Shown: positions 1 to 9,041, numbered from the stretch's first letter. The stretch is 64,000 bases of DNA from Streptomyces kanamyceticus (GCF_008704495.1 NZ_CP023699.1:6014001-6078000), one strand, 5' to 3'. The notes: generated by a model from the sequence alone, not told the origin. A program made the numbers and translations.

Positions 1-334
1 CGGTCGTTCGCCGCCGTGAAGTCACCCGTTGTTCCGGTTCCGAGGGCCCTCTCCAGTCGGACCCGGAGGCGTCGTGTCATACCTGGGGATGACAGGAGTC
101 CCCGAGTCCGAAACCGGGACGGGGGTCGCCGGGCGGCTAAATTCCGTCATTCCGCGCAGAGGGTCATGAGCCCGGCCGGGAGCGGGGAAAGGCCTCCGGC
201 AAGTACCGATGGACCGTACCTGTGGCTGATGCACCCTCAGACGTCAATAAAATAAGACAACATCGGGCTGTCCTTCCGCTGTTCGGGGGATGCCTCCCGA
301 TAGGGTCGAATCCTTGATGCGGAGCCCACGGCCT
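1..334. other. Non-coding region upstream of bldA
   Basis: I see no convincing gene here. The open frames that cross it lack ribosome sites and the third-position GC bias of real Streptomyces genes. It should contain the bldA promoter, but I could not identify a clear -35/-10 pair. The AT-rich patch at about 240-262 is the most conspicuous local feature. Confidence 0.5.
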
Positions 335-417
335 GCCCGGATGGTGGAATGCAGACACGGCGAGCTTAAACCTCGCTGCCCCTCGGGGGCGTGCCGGTTC
401 GAGTCCGGCTCCGGGCA
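335..417 (+). tRNA. bldA: tRNA-Leu (anticodon UAA), developmental tRNA bldA
   Basis: The sequence folds as a class II tRNA: a 7-bp acceptor stem (GCCCGGA with TCCGGGC), an anticodon stem GCGAG/CTCGC closing the loop CTTAAAC, a long variable arm typical of leucine tRNAs, and the T-arm GGTTCGAGTCC. The loop gives anticodon TAA, which reads UUA codons. The gene ends in discriminator A followed by CAT, so the 3' CCA is not encoded and must be added. In Streptomyces the only tRNA reading the rare UUA codon is bldA, needed for aerial growth and antibiotic production. The sequence matches bldA as I remember it. Ends are placed by pairing and could be off by one base. Confidence 0.95.
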
Positions 418-460
418 CATCCGCTGTCTCGCGGGTGCCTCCACCGCATATTCCTCTTGA

Positions 461-487
461 GCGCCGCGCGGGGCGTGTGCGCGGCGC
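461..487 (+). terminator. Hairpin downstream of bldA
   Basis: GCGCCGCGC (461-469) pairs perfectly with GCGCGGCGC (479-487) across a 9-base loop. It lies 44 bases past the tRNA and before the convergent IclR gene end. There is no T-tract, as is common in Streptomyces, so it may act as a terminator or a 3'-processing signal. Confidence 0.4.
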
Positions 488-554
488 GCGACGATCTCCG
501 GCCGTACGCCCCTGACGCTCCGTCAGTTATCTGCCCCCTCAGTTGCGTTGACGC

Positions 555-2207
555 CTACGGCAGCCGTACCGCGTTGAAGCGGGCCGCCGTGTGCAGATCG
601 GTCTCGATCGCCGTCGCGGTCTCGCGCAGTGCGGGGAGCAGGGCGTCGCGGGTCGCGTCGAGCGGTCCGGGGCCCGCGTGCAGCGCCACGTTCAGCGCGG
701 CCACCACGTGGCCCGCCGCGTCCCTGACGGGGACCGCGACCGAGCGCAGGCCCTCCTCCAGTTCCTGGTCCGCGGTGGCGTGGCCGTCGGACTCGGCCCT
801 CTCCAGGATCCGGGCCAGGGCGGCGGGGTCCGTCACGGTGTGCGCGGTGAGGGCGCGCGGCGGCGCGGCCTTCAGGAGACGATCGCGTTCCTTGGCGGGG
901 AGCCCGGCCAGGAGCACCCGGCCCATCGCCGTGGCGTACGCGGGGAAGCGGGTGCCGACCGTGATGCGGACGCTCATCACGCGCACGGTGGCCGCCCGCG
1001 CCACGTACAGGATGTCCGTGCCGTCCAGGACCGTCACCGACGCCGACTGGTGCACGCGGTCGGCGAGGTCGCGCAGGTGCGGCTCGGCGAGTTCGGCGAA
1101 GCCGAGCCGGGACAGGGCCGCGTGGCCGAGCTCCAGGATGCGGGGCAGCGGCCGGTACAGCCGCCCGTCGTACGCCGCGTACCCCTCCTGCTGGAGGGTG
1201 TGCAGGCAGCGCCGCGCGGTGGCCCTCGGCAGCCCGGTGGCGGCGGCGAGCGCGGTCAACGGCAGCCCGTCACCACGGGCCTCGCCGAGGGCACGCAGGA
1301 CGGCGAGGCCGCGGGCCAGGGACTGCAGGAAGCCGGGGCCGAGCTCGGCTTTGGCATCGGTGGCGTCGGCTCCCTGGCTTGCGCCCGCGGTTGTCTCCGG
1401 GCCTGCCGGGGCCACTGTGCCCGCGTCGGCTTCCGCCCCCGCGAGCCCCTCCAGACGCTCCGCCTCCGCGCGCAGGCGCGGCAGCATCGCCGTCGCGAAG
1501 TCGGTCGCCGAGTGTCTGCTGGTGTGGCTCACTGCCGACAGGGCGTATCTGACGCGGCCGTCCGTGTCGCGTACCGGTACCGCCACCGCGATCAGGCCCG
1601 GCTCGATCAGTTGGTCGTCCAGGGCCCAGCCCGTCCGTCGGGAGTGTGCCACCCGGGCCGCGAGGTCCGGTGGGGGCGTGGGTGCGGGGCCCGGTGGCAG
1701 GGCGGGGAAGGCGTTCCGTGCGGGGACCGTGGCCACCCGGGACCGCCAGGCCGCCCACCGGTCCTCGTCCCACGCGGCGGCGAACAGCGCGCCGGGAGCG
1801 CAGCGCTCGGGCGGCAGCAGGTCGCCGATGCGGAACGCCACCGACATCGCGCGGCGCCGCGCGGCCTGCGTCACGAACCGGACCCCGTCGCCGTCCGGCA
1901 CCGCGAGGGACACCGACTCGTCGAGCTCGTCCGCGAGCCGGGCGGTGCGGGCCGCGACCTCGCCGGTCAGGCCGCTCGCCGCGAGGTAGGCGTTGCCGAG
2001 CTCCATGAGGCGGGGCGCGAGGTGGAGTTCCTGGCCGCGCACGCGTACGTACCCGAGGTGGGCCAGCGTCGCCACGACCCGGTCGACCGTGGCGCGGGCC
2101 AGGCCGGTGGCGCGCACCAGGTCACCCGCGCGCGCCCCGTCCGCCAGGGTGAGCGCGCGCAGGACGGCGAGACCGCGCTCCAGGGGACGTACGGACTCTT
2201 CCGGCAT
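555..2207 (-). CDS. Tandem (fused) IclR-family transcriptional regulator
   Basis: This 550-residue protein is two IclR regulators joined end to end, about twice the usual 250-270 residues. Repeat 1 has an N-terminal winged HTH (about 5-65) and an effector domain to about 245. A low-complexity Ala/Gly/Thr linker follows (about 255-290), then a second HTH (about 295-350) and a second effector domain. Each HTH begins with the same SLARGLAVLRAL-type helix. IclR proteins often control aromatic-acid catabolism. It is divergent from pobA-pcaK, so it probably controls them with an aromatic acid as ligand. Double-IclR proteins of this kind occur near protocatechuate genes in Streptomyces; the effector here is inferred. 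Confidence 0.85.
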   Translation of the reverse strand: MPEESVRPLERGLAVLRALTLADGARAGDLVRATGLARATVDRVVATLAHLGYVRVRGQELHLAPRLMELGNAYLAASGLTGEVAARTARLADELDESVSLAVPDGDGVRFVTQAARRRAMSVAFRIGDLLPPERCAPGALFAAAWDEDRWAAWRSRVATVPARNAFPALPPGPAPTPPPDLAARVAHSRRTGWALDDQLIEPGLIAVAVPVRDTDGRVRYALSAVSHTSRHSATDFATAMLPRLRAEAERLEGLAGAEADAGTVAPAGPETTAGASQGADATDAKAELGPGFLQSLARGLAVLRALGEARGDGLPLTALAAATGLPRATARRCLHTLQQEGYAAYDGRLYRPLPRILELGHAALSRLGFAELAEPHLRDLADRVHQSASVTVLDGTDILYVARAATVRVMSVRITVGTRFPAYATAMGRVLLAGLPAKERDRLLKAAPPRALTAHTVTDPAALARILERAESDGHATADQELEEGLRSVAVPVRDAAGHVVAALNVALHAGPGPLDATRDALLPALRETATAIETDLHTAARFNAVRLP

Positions 2208-2297
2208 GGCGCCCCGCTCCTCGTGTTCCGCGAAATCGGGTGTCGCACGACCGTTGACAGCGCACAGCCGCGCCCGGAGACTCCCGTCAGCACATTA

Positions 2298-2311
2298 TGA
2301 ACGAAAGTTCA
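2298..2311. promoter_or_regulatory. Candidate IclR operator in the divergent promoter region
   Basis: TGAAC-GAAA-GTTCA is a perfect 5-bp inverted repeat with a 4-base spacer, lying 30 bases before the pobA start codon, between the regulator and its likely targets. Position and symmetry suit a regulator-binding site. Binding is inferred. Confidence 0.35.
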
Positions 2312-2340
2312 CCAGGCGAACAAGCGGAGGGGATCGGCCG

Positions 2341-3525
2341 ATGCGCACCACCGTCGGAATCATCGGAGCGGGACCGGCCGGACTGCTCCTCGCCCGGCTC
2401 CTGCACCGGTCGGGCATCGACTCCGTCGTCCTGGAGAGCCGCGACCGCGCCTACGTGGAGCGGCGCCAGCGCGCCGGGATCCTGGAGCAGGGCACCGTCG
2501 ACGTCCTGCGCGAGGCGGGCGCGGGGGCCCGCATGGACCGCGAAGGGCTGCCGCACGACGGCATCGAGCTGCGCTTCGCCCGCCGCAGGCACCGCATCGA
2601 CTTCCCCGCCCTGACCGGCGGCCGCTCCGTGACGGTCTACGCCCAGACCGAGGTCTGCAAGGACCTCATCGCCCTCCAGCTCGCCGAGGGCGGCCCGCTG
2701 CTCTTCGAGGCGGAGGCGCTGGCCGTGGAGGGTGCGGAGACCGAGAACCCTCGGGTCCGCTTCCGTCGCGACGGGCGCGAGCAGACCCTCGACTGCGACT
2801 ACGTAGTGGGCTGCGACGGCTTCTGGGGCGTGGCGAGGAACGCGATGCCCGAGGCGCTCTCCCGCGTCTTCGAGCGCACCTACCCCTTCGGCTGGCTCGG
2901 CATCCTCGCCGACGTGCCGCCCTCCCACGACGAGCTCGTCTACGCCCGCCACGACCGCGGCTTCGCCCTCCTCTCCATGCGGTCGCCGACCGTCACGCGC
3001 GCGTACCTCCAGGTCCCTGACGGCACGGACCCGGCCGACTGGACCGACGAGGAGATCTGGGACGAGCTGGACCGGCGCCTGGAGACCGACGACCCGGCCT
3101 GGACGCTCCGGCGCGGGCCCGTCACCGCCAAGTCCGTCACGCCGATGCGCAGCTACGTCCACGAGCCCATGCGTCACGGCCGCCTCTTCCTCGCCGGGGA
3201 CGCCGCGCACATCGTCCCGCCGACCGGCGCCAAGGGCCTCAACCTCGCCGTCGGGGACGTGGTCACGTTCGCCCGCGCGCTCGTCGCGTACCGCGAGAAG
3301 GGCGACGCGAGCCGCCTCGCCGCGTACTCAGCCGACTGTCTGCGCCGCGTCTGGCAGGCCGAACGCTTCTCGTACGCGATGACGACCATGCTCCACCGCG
3401 CGCCCGACGCCACCCCCTTCGACGACCGCATCCAGCTGGCCCGGCTCGACCGGATCACCACCGCGCGCTCCGCCGAGACCGACCTCGCGGAGGCATACAC
3501 CGGATTCCCCCTGGACCAGCAGTAG
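2341..3525 (+). CDS. pobA: 4-hydroxybenzoate 3-monooxygenase
   Basis: An FAD/NAD(P)H aromatic hydroxylase of 394 residues, the normal size for PobA, which converts 4-hydroxybenzoate to protocatechuate. It shows the N-terminal dinucleotide fold GIIGAGPAGLL (6-16), the PobA-type RAGILEQGTVD segment (about 46-56), the CDGFWG motif (about 158-163) and the FAD-binding GDAAHIVPPTGAKGLNLA block (about 287-304). The ATG at 2341 follows GCGGAGGGGATCGGCCG. Frames extending further upstream lack this site and overlap the divergent promoter. pcaK follows 27 bases downstream, so the two form a transport-plus-hydroxylation operon. Confidence 0.93.
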   Translation: MRTTVGIIGAGPAGLLLARLLHRSGIDSVVLESRDRAYVERRQRAGILEQGTVDVLREAGAGARMDREGLPHDGIELRFARRRHRIDFPALTGGRSVTVYAQTEVCKDLIALQLAEGGPLLFEAEALAVEGAETENPRVRFRRDGREQTLDCDYVVGCDGFWGVARNAMPEALSRVFERTYPFGWLGILADVPPSHDELVYARHDRGFALLSMRSPTVTRAYLQVPDGTDPADWTDEEIWDELDRRLETDDPAWTLRRGPVTAKSVTPMRSYVHEPMRHGRLFLAGDAAHIVPPTGAKGLNLAVGDVVTFARALVAYREKGDASRLAAYSADCLRRVWQAERFSYAMTTMLHRAPDATPFDDRIQLARLDRITTARSAETDLAEAYTGFPLDQQ

Positions 3526-3552
3526 AAGACCAGCACGAGAAGGAAGAGCCCC

Positions 3553-4905
3553 GTGAACCCACCCGAGCGCACCTTCAGAGCCGTCGCGCCCGTCATCGCC
3601 CTGTGCTGGCTCGTCGTCTTCTTCGACGGCATGGACGTCAACATCTACGGCGCCGTCATGCCGCACCTCATCGACGACAAGGACTTCGGCTTCACCGCGT
3701 CCACCGCGGGCACCGTCGGCTCCTGGACCACCTTCGGCATGCTCGTCGGGGCCCTCGGCTGCGGCACGCTCACCGACTGGCTGGGGCGCAAGCCGATGGT
3801 GACGGGCAGCGTCGTCGTCTTCTCGCTGGGCTCCGCGCTGTGCGCGCTCGCGCCGAGCGTGTTCGCCTTCGGCGCCGGGCGCTTCGTCTCCGGGCTCGGG
3901 CTCGGCGGCCTGATGCCGATCGGGCTCGCGATCGTCGCCGAGTTCGCGCCGCCGCGCAGGGCCGCGCTCGCCACAGGCCTGATGATGACCTCGTACCACG
4001 CGGGCGGCATGGCGGCGACGGGCCTCGGGCTCGCGCTCGGCCCCGACCACGGCTGGCGCGTCGTCTTCTGGGCCGGGGTCATACCGGCCCTCGTCGCGGT
4101 CCCGCTGGTCGTCAAGTGGCTGCCCGAGTCGCCCGGTGTGCTGTTCGCCAAGGGCCGTACGCGCGAGGCGGAGGCGGTAGCGGCCCGCTACCTGCTGCCC
4201 GCCCCGACCCCCGCCGAGGCCCCCGAGGCCGGGGCGAAGGGCCGTTACGCCGCCGTCGCCGCGCTCTTCGCGCCCGGCAGGCGCCTCGCGACCCCGCTCC
4301 TGTGGCTCGCCTCCTTCGCCGGACTGCTCCTGGTCTACGGAGTCTCCACCTGGCTGCCCGAGCTGATGCGCGCCTCCGGCTACTCCCTCTCCTCCTCCGT
4401 CACCTTCCTGATGGTGATCAACGCGGGCGGCATCGTCGGCATGCTCGTCGCGGGCCGCACCGCCGACCGCTTCGGGGCCGTCAAGGTCTCCGCCGTCTGG
4501 TTCCTGCTCACCGCCTGCGGCGCGTTCCTGCTCAAGGCCCAGCTGCCGCTCGGCGTCGCCTACGCCATCGTCTTCGTCACCGGCATCTGGCTCTTCTCCG
4601 CGCAGGTCATGGTGTACGCGGCCGCCCCCTCGGTCTACCCGCCCGCCCAGCGCGCCACGGGGCTCGGCTGGGTCACCGGCGTCGGGCGCACCGGGGCGGT
4701 CGTCGGACCCTGGCTCGGCGGCGCGGTGGTGGCGGGCGGCAACGCCTCGCTCGGCTTCACCACCTTCGCGGTCGCGGCGATCCTCGGCGCCGTCGCCATC
4801 TCGCTGGTGCCACTCGTGCGGAGGAACGGCTCGGATCCGGGAACAGCGCGGGCGACCCCGGACGTTCTCGGTCACAGTGAGGGAAAGATCCTCCCCAGGC
4901 ACTAG
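3553..4905 (+). CDS. pcaK: MFS aromatic-acid/H+ symporter, PcaK-like
   Basis: A major facilitator protein of 450 residues with about 12 hydrophobic segments. FDGMDVNIYG in TM1 resembles the aromatic acid:H+ symporter D-x-x-D pattern, and the loop 2-3 motif GTLTDWLGRKP (about 75-85) is the classic MFS signature. It begins with GTG after GGAAGAGCCCC. Coupled to pobA, it most likely imports 4-hydroxybenzoate or protocatechuate. The exact substrate is inferred from context. Confidence 0.85.
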   Translation: MNPPERTFRAVAPVIALCWLVVFFDGMDVNIYGAVMPHLIDDKDFGFTASTAGTVGSWTTFGMLVGALGCGTLTDWLGRKPMVTGSVVVFSLGSALCALAPSVFAFGAGRFVSGLGLGGLMPIGLAIVAEFAPPRRAALATGLMMTSYHAGGMAATGLGLALGPDHGWRVVFWAGVIPALVAVPLVVKWLPESPGVLFAKGRTREAEAVAARYLLPAPTPAEAPEAGAKGRYAAVAALFAPGRRLATPLLWLASFAGLLLVYGVSTWLPELMRASGYSLSSSVTFLMVINAGGIVGMLVAGRTADRFGAVKVSAVWFLLTACGAFLLKAQLPLGVAYAIVFVTGIWLFSAQVMVYAAAPSVYPPAQRATGLGWVTGVGRTGAVVGPWLGGAVVAGGNASLGFTTFAVAAILGAVAISLVPLVRRNGSDPGTARATPDVLGHSEGKILPRH

Positions 4906-4971
4906 GCTGATCCCTTTGCCTACGCATTACTCTTGTACCAAAGCCACACACGGTGGCCATGGAGGAGTGAA

Positions 4972-5883
4972 ATGAGGAGCAGTAACCCGGTCTTCTCGCG
5001 ACGGGGGTTCAGCCGCGACAACGGCTACGCCGGCTTCGGCCAGCAGCCGCAGGCCGGGGGACCCGCAGGCGCGACCCAGACCCAGCAGGGCAATCCGTAC
5101 GGCGGCCAGCAGGCCCCCGCGGGCAACCCCTACGCGACCAATCCGTACGCCCAGCAGGACGTGCAGTACGGCGCGCCCCAGGCGCCCGTAACGACCGCGG
5201 GCCGCATGACGATGGACGACGTCGTCATGCGCACCGCCACCACGCTCGGCACGCTCGTGGTCACGGCCGCGCTCGCCTGGGCGCTGCTGCCGGTCGACGA
5301 CGCCAACATCAGCAAGTCGTACGGCATCGCGATCGGCGCGGGCCTCATCGCGATGGTGCTCGGCCTCGTCCAGGCGTTCAAGCGCAAGGCGTCCCCCGCG
5401 CTGATCCTGACGTACGCGGCGCTGGAGGGTGTCTTCCTCGGCGTCGTCTCCAGCGTCGTGGACAACCGCATCGCGAGCGGCGCGGCCATGCAGGCCGTCC
5501 TCGGCACGATGGCCGTCTTCATCGGCGTCCTCGTGGCGTACAAGGCGGGCTGGATCCGCGTCAACCGTCGCTTCTACGGCTTCGTGATGGCCGCCGCGAT
5601 GGGCTTCCTGCTGCTGACCGCGGTGAACCTGCTGTTCGCCGTCATCGGCGGCGGTGACGGTCTGGGCTTCCGCAGCGGTGGCCTCGGCATCGTCTTCGGC
5701 ATCGTCGGCATCCTGCTCGGCGCGTGCTTCCTGGCCCTCGACTTCAAGCAGGTCGAGGACGGCATCGCGTACGGGGCGCCGAAGGAAGAGGCCTGGCTCG
5801 CCGCGTTCGGTCTGACGATGACGCTCGTCTGGATCTACATGGAGTTCCTGCGCCTGATCGCCATCTTCTCGGGCAACGACTGA
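4972..5883 (+). CDS. Bax inhibitor-1/YccA family membrane protein
   Basis: 303 residues. The N-terminal 70-80 residues are Gln/Gly/Pro-rich and low in complexity (for example NPYGGQQAPAGNPYATNPYA), followed by seven hydrophobic helices. This is the arrangement of the actinobacterial Bax inhibitor-1/YccA family (UPF0005), thought to be small-ion channels or leak proteins whose physiological role in Streptomyces is unclear. The ATG at 4972 is chosen because GGAGGAG lies just upstream; an in-frame ATG at 4933 has no ribosome site. A perfect hairpin terminator follows. Confidence 0.85.
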   Translation: MRSSNPVFSRRGFSRDNGYAGFGQQPQAGGPAGATQTQQGNPYGGQQAPAGNPYATNPYAQQDVQYGAPQAPVTTAGRMTMDDVVMRTATTLGTLVVTAALAWALLPVDDANISKSYGIAIGAGLIAMVLGLVQAFKRKASPALILTYAALEGVFLGVVSSVVDNRIASGAAMQAVLGTMAVFIGVLVAYKAGWIRVNRRFYGFVMAAAMGFLLLTAVNLLFAVIGGGDGLGFRSGGLGIVFGIVGILLGACFLALDFKQVEDGIAYGAPKEEAWLAAFGLTMTLVWIYMEFLRLIAIFSGND

Positions 5884-5910
5884 CGGGACCCCGCCGGGTG
5901 ACCGGCAGCC

Positions 5911-5948
5911 GAAGGGCCCGCGGACCGATTCCGGTCCGCGGGCCCTTC
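5911..5948 (+). terminator. Strong bidirectional hairpin terminator
   Basis: A perfect 17-bp stem (5911-5927 with 5932-5948) closes a 4-base ATTC loop. It lies between the convergent Bax-inhibitor gene and the small leftward gene, so it can serve both strands. Confidence 0.85.
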
Positions 5949-5990
5949 GTCGTATGTGTGAGGGATTCTCGGGGGTTGGAGGATCGGCGG

Positions 5991-6221
5991 TCAGAGGAAC
6001 TTGCGGGCAGCCCGCCGCAGGTCGTACTCGTGGATGATTGCTTTCGCGTGGCCGTACGCGAGGTTGTGTTCGGCGCGGAGCCAGCTGACCTTCTCCTCGA
6101 AGCGGAAGAGAGAGGGGCCTTCGTCCACGGCGCGCAGCCAGTCGGAGACTTCACGACCGGTGCAGTGGGGGATTCGGGCGAGCAGGTTGCGGTGGGTCTC
6201 CTCGGAGAAGACTTGGGACAT
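5991..6221 (-). CDS. Small conserved protein, DUF4287-like
   Basis: A 76-residue soluble protein that starts at an ATG with GGAGGCGCCG just upstream. The segment TGREVSDWLRAVDEGPSLF followed by a basic helix AYGHAKAIIHEYDLRRAARK resembles DUF4287-type proteins found widely in Streptomyces as small stand-alone genes. I know no function. It stands between a terminator and a divergent small gene. Confidence 0.7.
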   Translation of the reverse strand: MSQVFSEETHRNLLARIPHCTGREVSDWLRAVDEGPSLFRFEEKVSWLRAEHNLAYGHAKAIIHEYDLRRAARKFL

Positions 6222-6323
6222 CGGCGCCTCCGGACGCGTCGCGATGTGTTCCGTCCTTCACGCCACCGTGCCTGAGGGTTGGGGTGTTGGCAACAGTCCC
6301 GGAAAGGCGCATAAGGTCGCGGG

Positions 6324-6635
6324 GTGCTCGATACGACGCCTTTGACGGCCGCAGTGGACCAATTCGCCGACCGCTTGCGGGCCGCGCCGCAGAGCAGACT
6401 CCAGCGGGGGGCGGCGGCCGAAGCGCTCGTCCTTGCCAGGGAGTTGGCGGTGCGGGCGCAGCGCATCGAGGCGCCGTCCGCCGAGCCTCGGGAGATGCCG
6501 GACGCGGGGATGTTCGCCGCGGCTGATCAGATCACCGTCGCGGGGCGGGACTTGGCGCTTGTCCTCGCGGATCGCGGTGGGCTTGAGGAGGCGCTTGCGC
6601 TTGTTGCCGAGGCGCAGCGGAAGGCGGGGGTGTAG
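6324..6635 (+). CDS. Conserved hypothetical small helical protein
   Basis: 103 residues, Ala/Arg/Leu-rich and mostly helical, with no transmembrane segment or motif I recognise. GTG start; the upstream ribosome site is weak. The codon usage is typical of the genome, which argues that it is a real gene. Proteins like this are common in streptomycetes and have no assigned role. Confidence 0.6.
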   Translation: MLDTTPLTAAVDQFADRLRAAPQSRLQRGAAAEALVLARELAVRAQRIEAPSAEPREMPDAGMFAAADQITVAGRDLALVLADRGGLEEALALVAEAQRKAGV

Positions 6636-6673
6636 TCGGGCCTTCGTCGGCTGCGGGTCGGTGGGGGTTGCTC

Positions 6674-6693
6674 GCGCAGTTCCCCGCGCCCCT
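6674..6693. repeat. Dispersed 20-bp element GCGCAGTTCCCCGCGCCCCT
   Basis: One copy of a short element that recurs in this window (exact or near-exact at 9205, 9264 inverted, 18205, four times in 55130-55480, 60199, 63835 inverted and 63931). Here it lies between the convergent genes ending at 6635 and 6702 and is followed by a short CCCCTTACGGGG palindrome. Confidence 0.85.
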
Positions 6694-6701
6694 TACGGGG
6701 C

Positions 6702-7541
6702 TCAGACCGACGCGATGACCCGGTCCGCCAGGATGTAGACGTTCTCCGTGCCGCACTCGAAGGTCAGGGCGTAGGCGCCGGAGACGCCCGAGCCGCCCAG
6801 GAGGACCGGGGTGTGGCCGTCGCGGAGTGCGTCGGCGAGGAGTTCGGCGGTCTCGCGGTGGCCGGGGGTCATGCACAGGGTGGTGCCGTCGGCGAAGACG
6901 TAGACGTCGAGCGTGCCGAGCGGTCCCGGGCGGACGTCGGCGAGTGCGGTGCGGGCACCTGCCAGCTCCTCCAGGCAGGCCACGGTGCGCTCGTGGTCGC
7001 CGTAGCCGTCGGCGGCGGGCGCGGCCTGCACCGGCACGAAGTCCGGGTGCGAGGGGTGCCTGCGGCGCGCGGCGGCCAGCTCGGGGGAGTCCCCGGCGAA
7101 CTCGTCGGCGCCCGGGTCCGCGAACGGCTCGATGACCGGCTCCAGGCTGTCCGCCTCGATACCGGCGAAGTCGGCCTGGCGGGGCAGGAAGAGCTCGTCG
7201 GCGATGCCGTCGTGCAGCCCGGGGAGGCCGCTGAGGAGGGACGGCGCGTCGGAGGCGTCGCGGGCCTCCTGGGCGGCCCAGAACGCGCGCGCCTCGGCGA
7301 GCTCGCGCTCCCGCTCCTCGGCGAGCGCCTCGGCCACGGCCGCGCGTATCTCGTCGGTGTCCGGTGTGGTGCGGGCGGCAGGCACCGTGGGGTGCGCTCC
7401 GCTCGCGGCACGGCTGTCGGCCAGCTCGGTGCGCAGGGCCGTGAGCTGCTTCCGGAGCCCGTACACAGCGTGCAGGGCGGCGGCGCCCACGGCCGTGGCA
7501 GCGGCCGTGGAGAGCAGCAGGGCAAGAGGCATGGCGCTCAC
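6702..7541 (-). CDS. Membrane-anchored conserved hypothetical protein
   Basis: 279 residues. A single N-terminal hydrophobic helix (about 4-28) is followed by a charged helical stretch rich in Ala/Glu/Arg (about 30-100), an acidic linker, and a compact C-terminal domain (about 190-279) containing CLEELAGAR and CGTENVYILADRV. I do not recognise the fold. The layout suggests a protein anchored in the membrane with its main part in the cytoplasm. The GTG start has GGGAG seven bases upstream. Confidence 0.65.
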   Translation of the reverse strand: MSAMPLALLLSTAAATAVGAAALHAVYGLRKQLTALRTELADSRAASGAHPTVPAARTTPDTDEIRAAVAEALAEERERELAEARAFWAAQEARDASDAPSLLSGLPGLHDGIADELFLPRQADFAGIEADSLEPVIEPFADPGADEFAGDSPELAAARRRHPSHPDFVPVQAAPAADGYGDHERTVACLEELAGARTALADVRPGPLGTLDVYVFADGTTLCMTPGHRETAELLADALRDGHTPVLLGGSGVSGAYALTFECGTENVYILADRVIASV

Positions 7542-7820
7542 TGACGTACTCCCGGTTTCAAGTCGACCCCCGACTTCCTACATCAGCTTGAAGCCTGCAC
7601 GATCCACCTGTCAGTGCATAACGTCACGAATTGGACAGGTCTTTCGTCCCGGTGTTTATCCACAGATGCACTCTGAGCTGGGCATATGTATCTCCCCCAG
7701 GAGATAGGTCACATCCTGGGGGAGATTGGGTCACGAACAGATGCAGGGACTGAGCGTCAGTCCCGCGAACTGTGTGTCAGCGAAATCGGGCCCGGGGGCC
7801 CGCACGCCGCCGGGCAGGGA

Positions 7821-9041
7821 CTAGCTCAGGCGCTCGATGACCATCGCCATGCCCTGGCCGCCGCCCACGCACATCGTCTCCAGGCCGAACTGCTTGTCGT
7901 GGAACTGGAGGGAGTTGATGAGCGTGCCGGTGATGCGGGCGCCCGTCATGCCGAAGGGGTGGCCGACCGCGATGGCGCCGCCGTTGACGTTCAGCTTGTC
8001 GAGCGGGATCTCCAGGTCGCGGTACGAGGGGATCACCTGGGCGGCGAAGGCCTCGTTGATCTCGAAGAGGTCGATGTCGTCGACGGTGAGCCCGGCGCGC
8101 TTGAGGGCCTGCCTGGACGCCTCGACCGGGCCGAGGCCCATGATCTCGGGGGAGAGTCCGGTGACGCCCGTGGAGACGATGCGGGCGAGCGGGGTCAGGC
8201 CGAGCTCGCGGGCCTTGGTGTCGCTCATGATCACGAGGGCGGCGGCGCCGTCGTTCAGCGGGCAGCAGTTGCCCGCGGTGACCAGGCCGTCGGGGCGGAA
8301 GACGGGCTTGAGGCCGCCGACGCCTTCGAGGGTGACACCGGCGCGGGGTCCGTCGTCCTTGCTGACGACGGTCCCGTCGGGGGTCGTCACCGGGGTGATC
8401 TCGCGCTCCCAGAAGCCGTTCTTGATGGCTTCCTCGGCGAGGTTTTGCGAGCGGACGCCGAACTCGTCCATGTCCTGACGGGTGACGCCCTTGGCGCGGG
8501 CCAGGTTCTCCGCGGTCTGCCCCATCGCGATGTACGCGTCCGGGACCAGGCCGTCCTGGCGCGGGTCGTGCCAGCTGGAGCCCTCGGACTCGGAGACGGC
8601 CTTGGTGCGGGCCTCGGCGTCGGCGAAGAGGGGGTTGTGGGTGTCGGGCAGACCGTCGGAGGAGCCCTTCACGCTGCGCGAGACCATCTCGACGCCCGCC
8701 GAGATGAAGACGTCGCCCTCGCCCGCCTTGATGGCGTGCAGGGCCATGCGGCTCGTCTGCAGGGACGAGGAGCAGTAGCGCGTGATCGTACAGCCGGGAA
8801 GGTGGTCCATCCCCATCTGCACGGCCACGATGCGGCCCAGGTTGTGCCCCTGCTCGCCGCCCGGCAGACCGCAGCCGAGCATCAGGTCGTCGATGTCCTT
8901 GGGGTCGAGCCCCGGCACCTTGGCGAGGGCGGCCTCGATGATGGTGGCGGTCAGGTCGTCCGGGCGCAGGTCCTTCAGCGAGCCCTTGAAGGCGCGGCCG
9001 ATCGGGGTGCGGGCGGCGGAGACGATCACGGCTTCGGGCAT
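7821..9041 (-). CDS. Acetyl-CoA C-acyltransferase (thiolase)
   Basis: A thiolase of 406 residues, normal for the family. The acyl-accepting cysteine lies in TRYCSSSLQT (about 88-97). The catalytic His is in GHPFGMTG and the second Cys in CVGGGQGMAMV near the C-terminus. It joins or cleaves acyl-CoA and acetyl-CoA in fatty-acid or aromatic-acid breakdown. pobA/pcaK 4 kb away make a beta-ketoadipyl role possible, but the sequence cannot decide between substrates. I prefer the ATG at 9041, seven bases after GGAG, to the overlapping GTG at 9044. Confidence 0.9.
   Translation of the reverse strand: MPEAVIVSAARTPIGRAFKGSLKDLRPDDLTATIIEAALAKVPGLDPKDIDDLMLGCGLPGGEQGHNLGRIVAVQMGMDHLPGCTITRYCSSSLQTSRMALHAIKAGEGDVFISAGVEMVSRSVKGSSDGLPDTHNPLFADAEARTKAVSESEGSSWHDPRQDGLVPDAYIAMGQTAENLARAKGVTRQDMDEFGVRSQNLAEEAIKNGFWEREITPVTTPDGTVVSKDDGPRAGVTLEGVGGLKPVFRPDGLVTAGNCCPLNDGAAALVIMSDTKARELGLTPLARIVSTGVTGLSPEIMGLGPVEASRQALKRAGLTVDDIDLFEINEAFAAQVIPSYRDLEIPLDKLNVNGGAIAVGHPFGMTGARITGTLINSLQFHDKQFGLETMCVGGGQGMAMVIERLS

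Noticed and set aside
2341..3525. pobA reading frame extended upstream to 1993
   Set aside because: The extension overlaps the IclR gene and the divergent promoter; the ATG at 2341 has a strong ribosome site.
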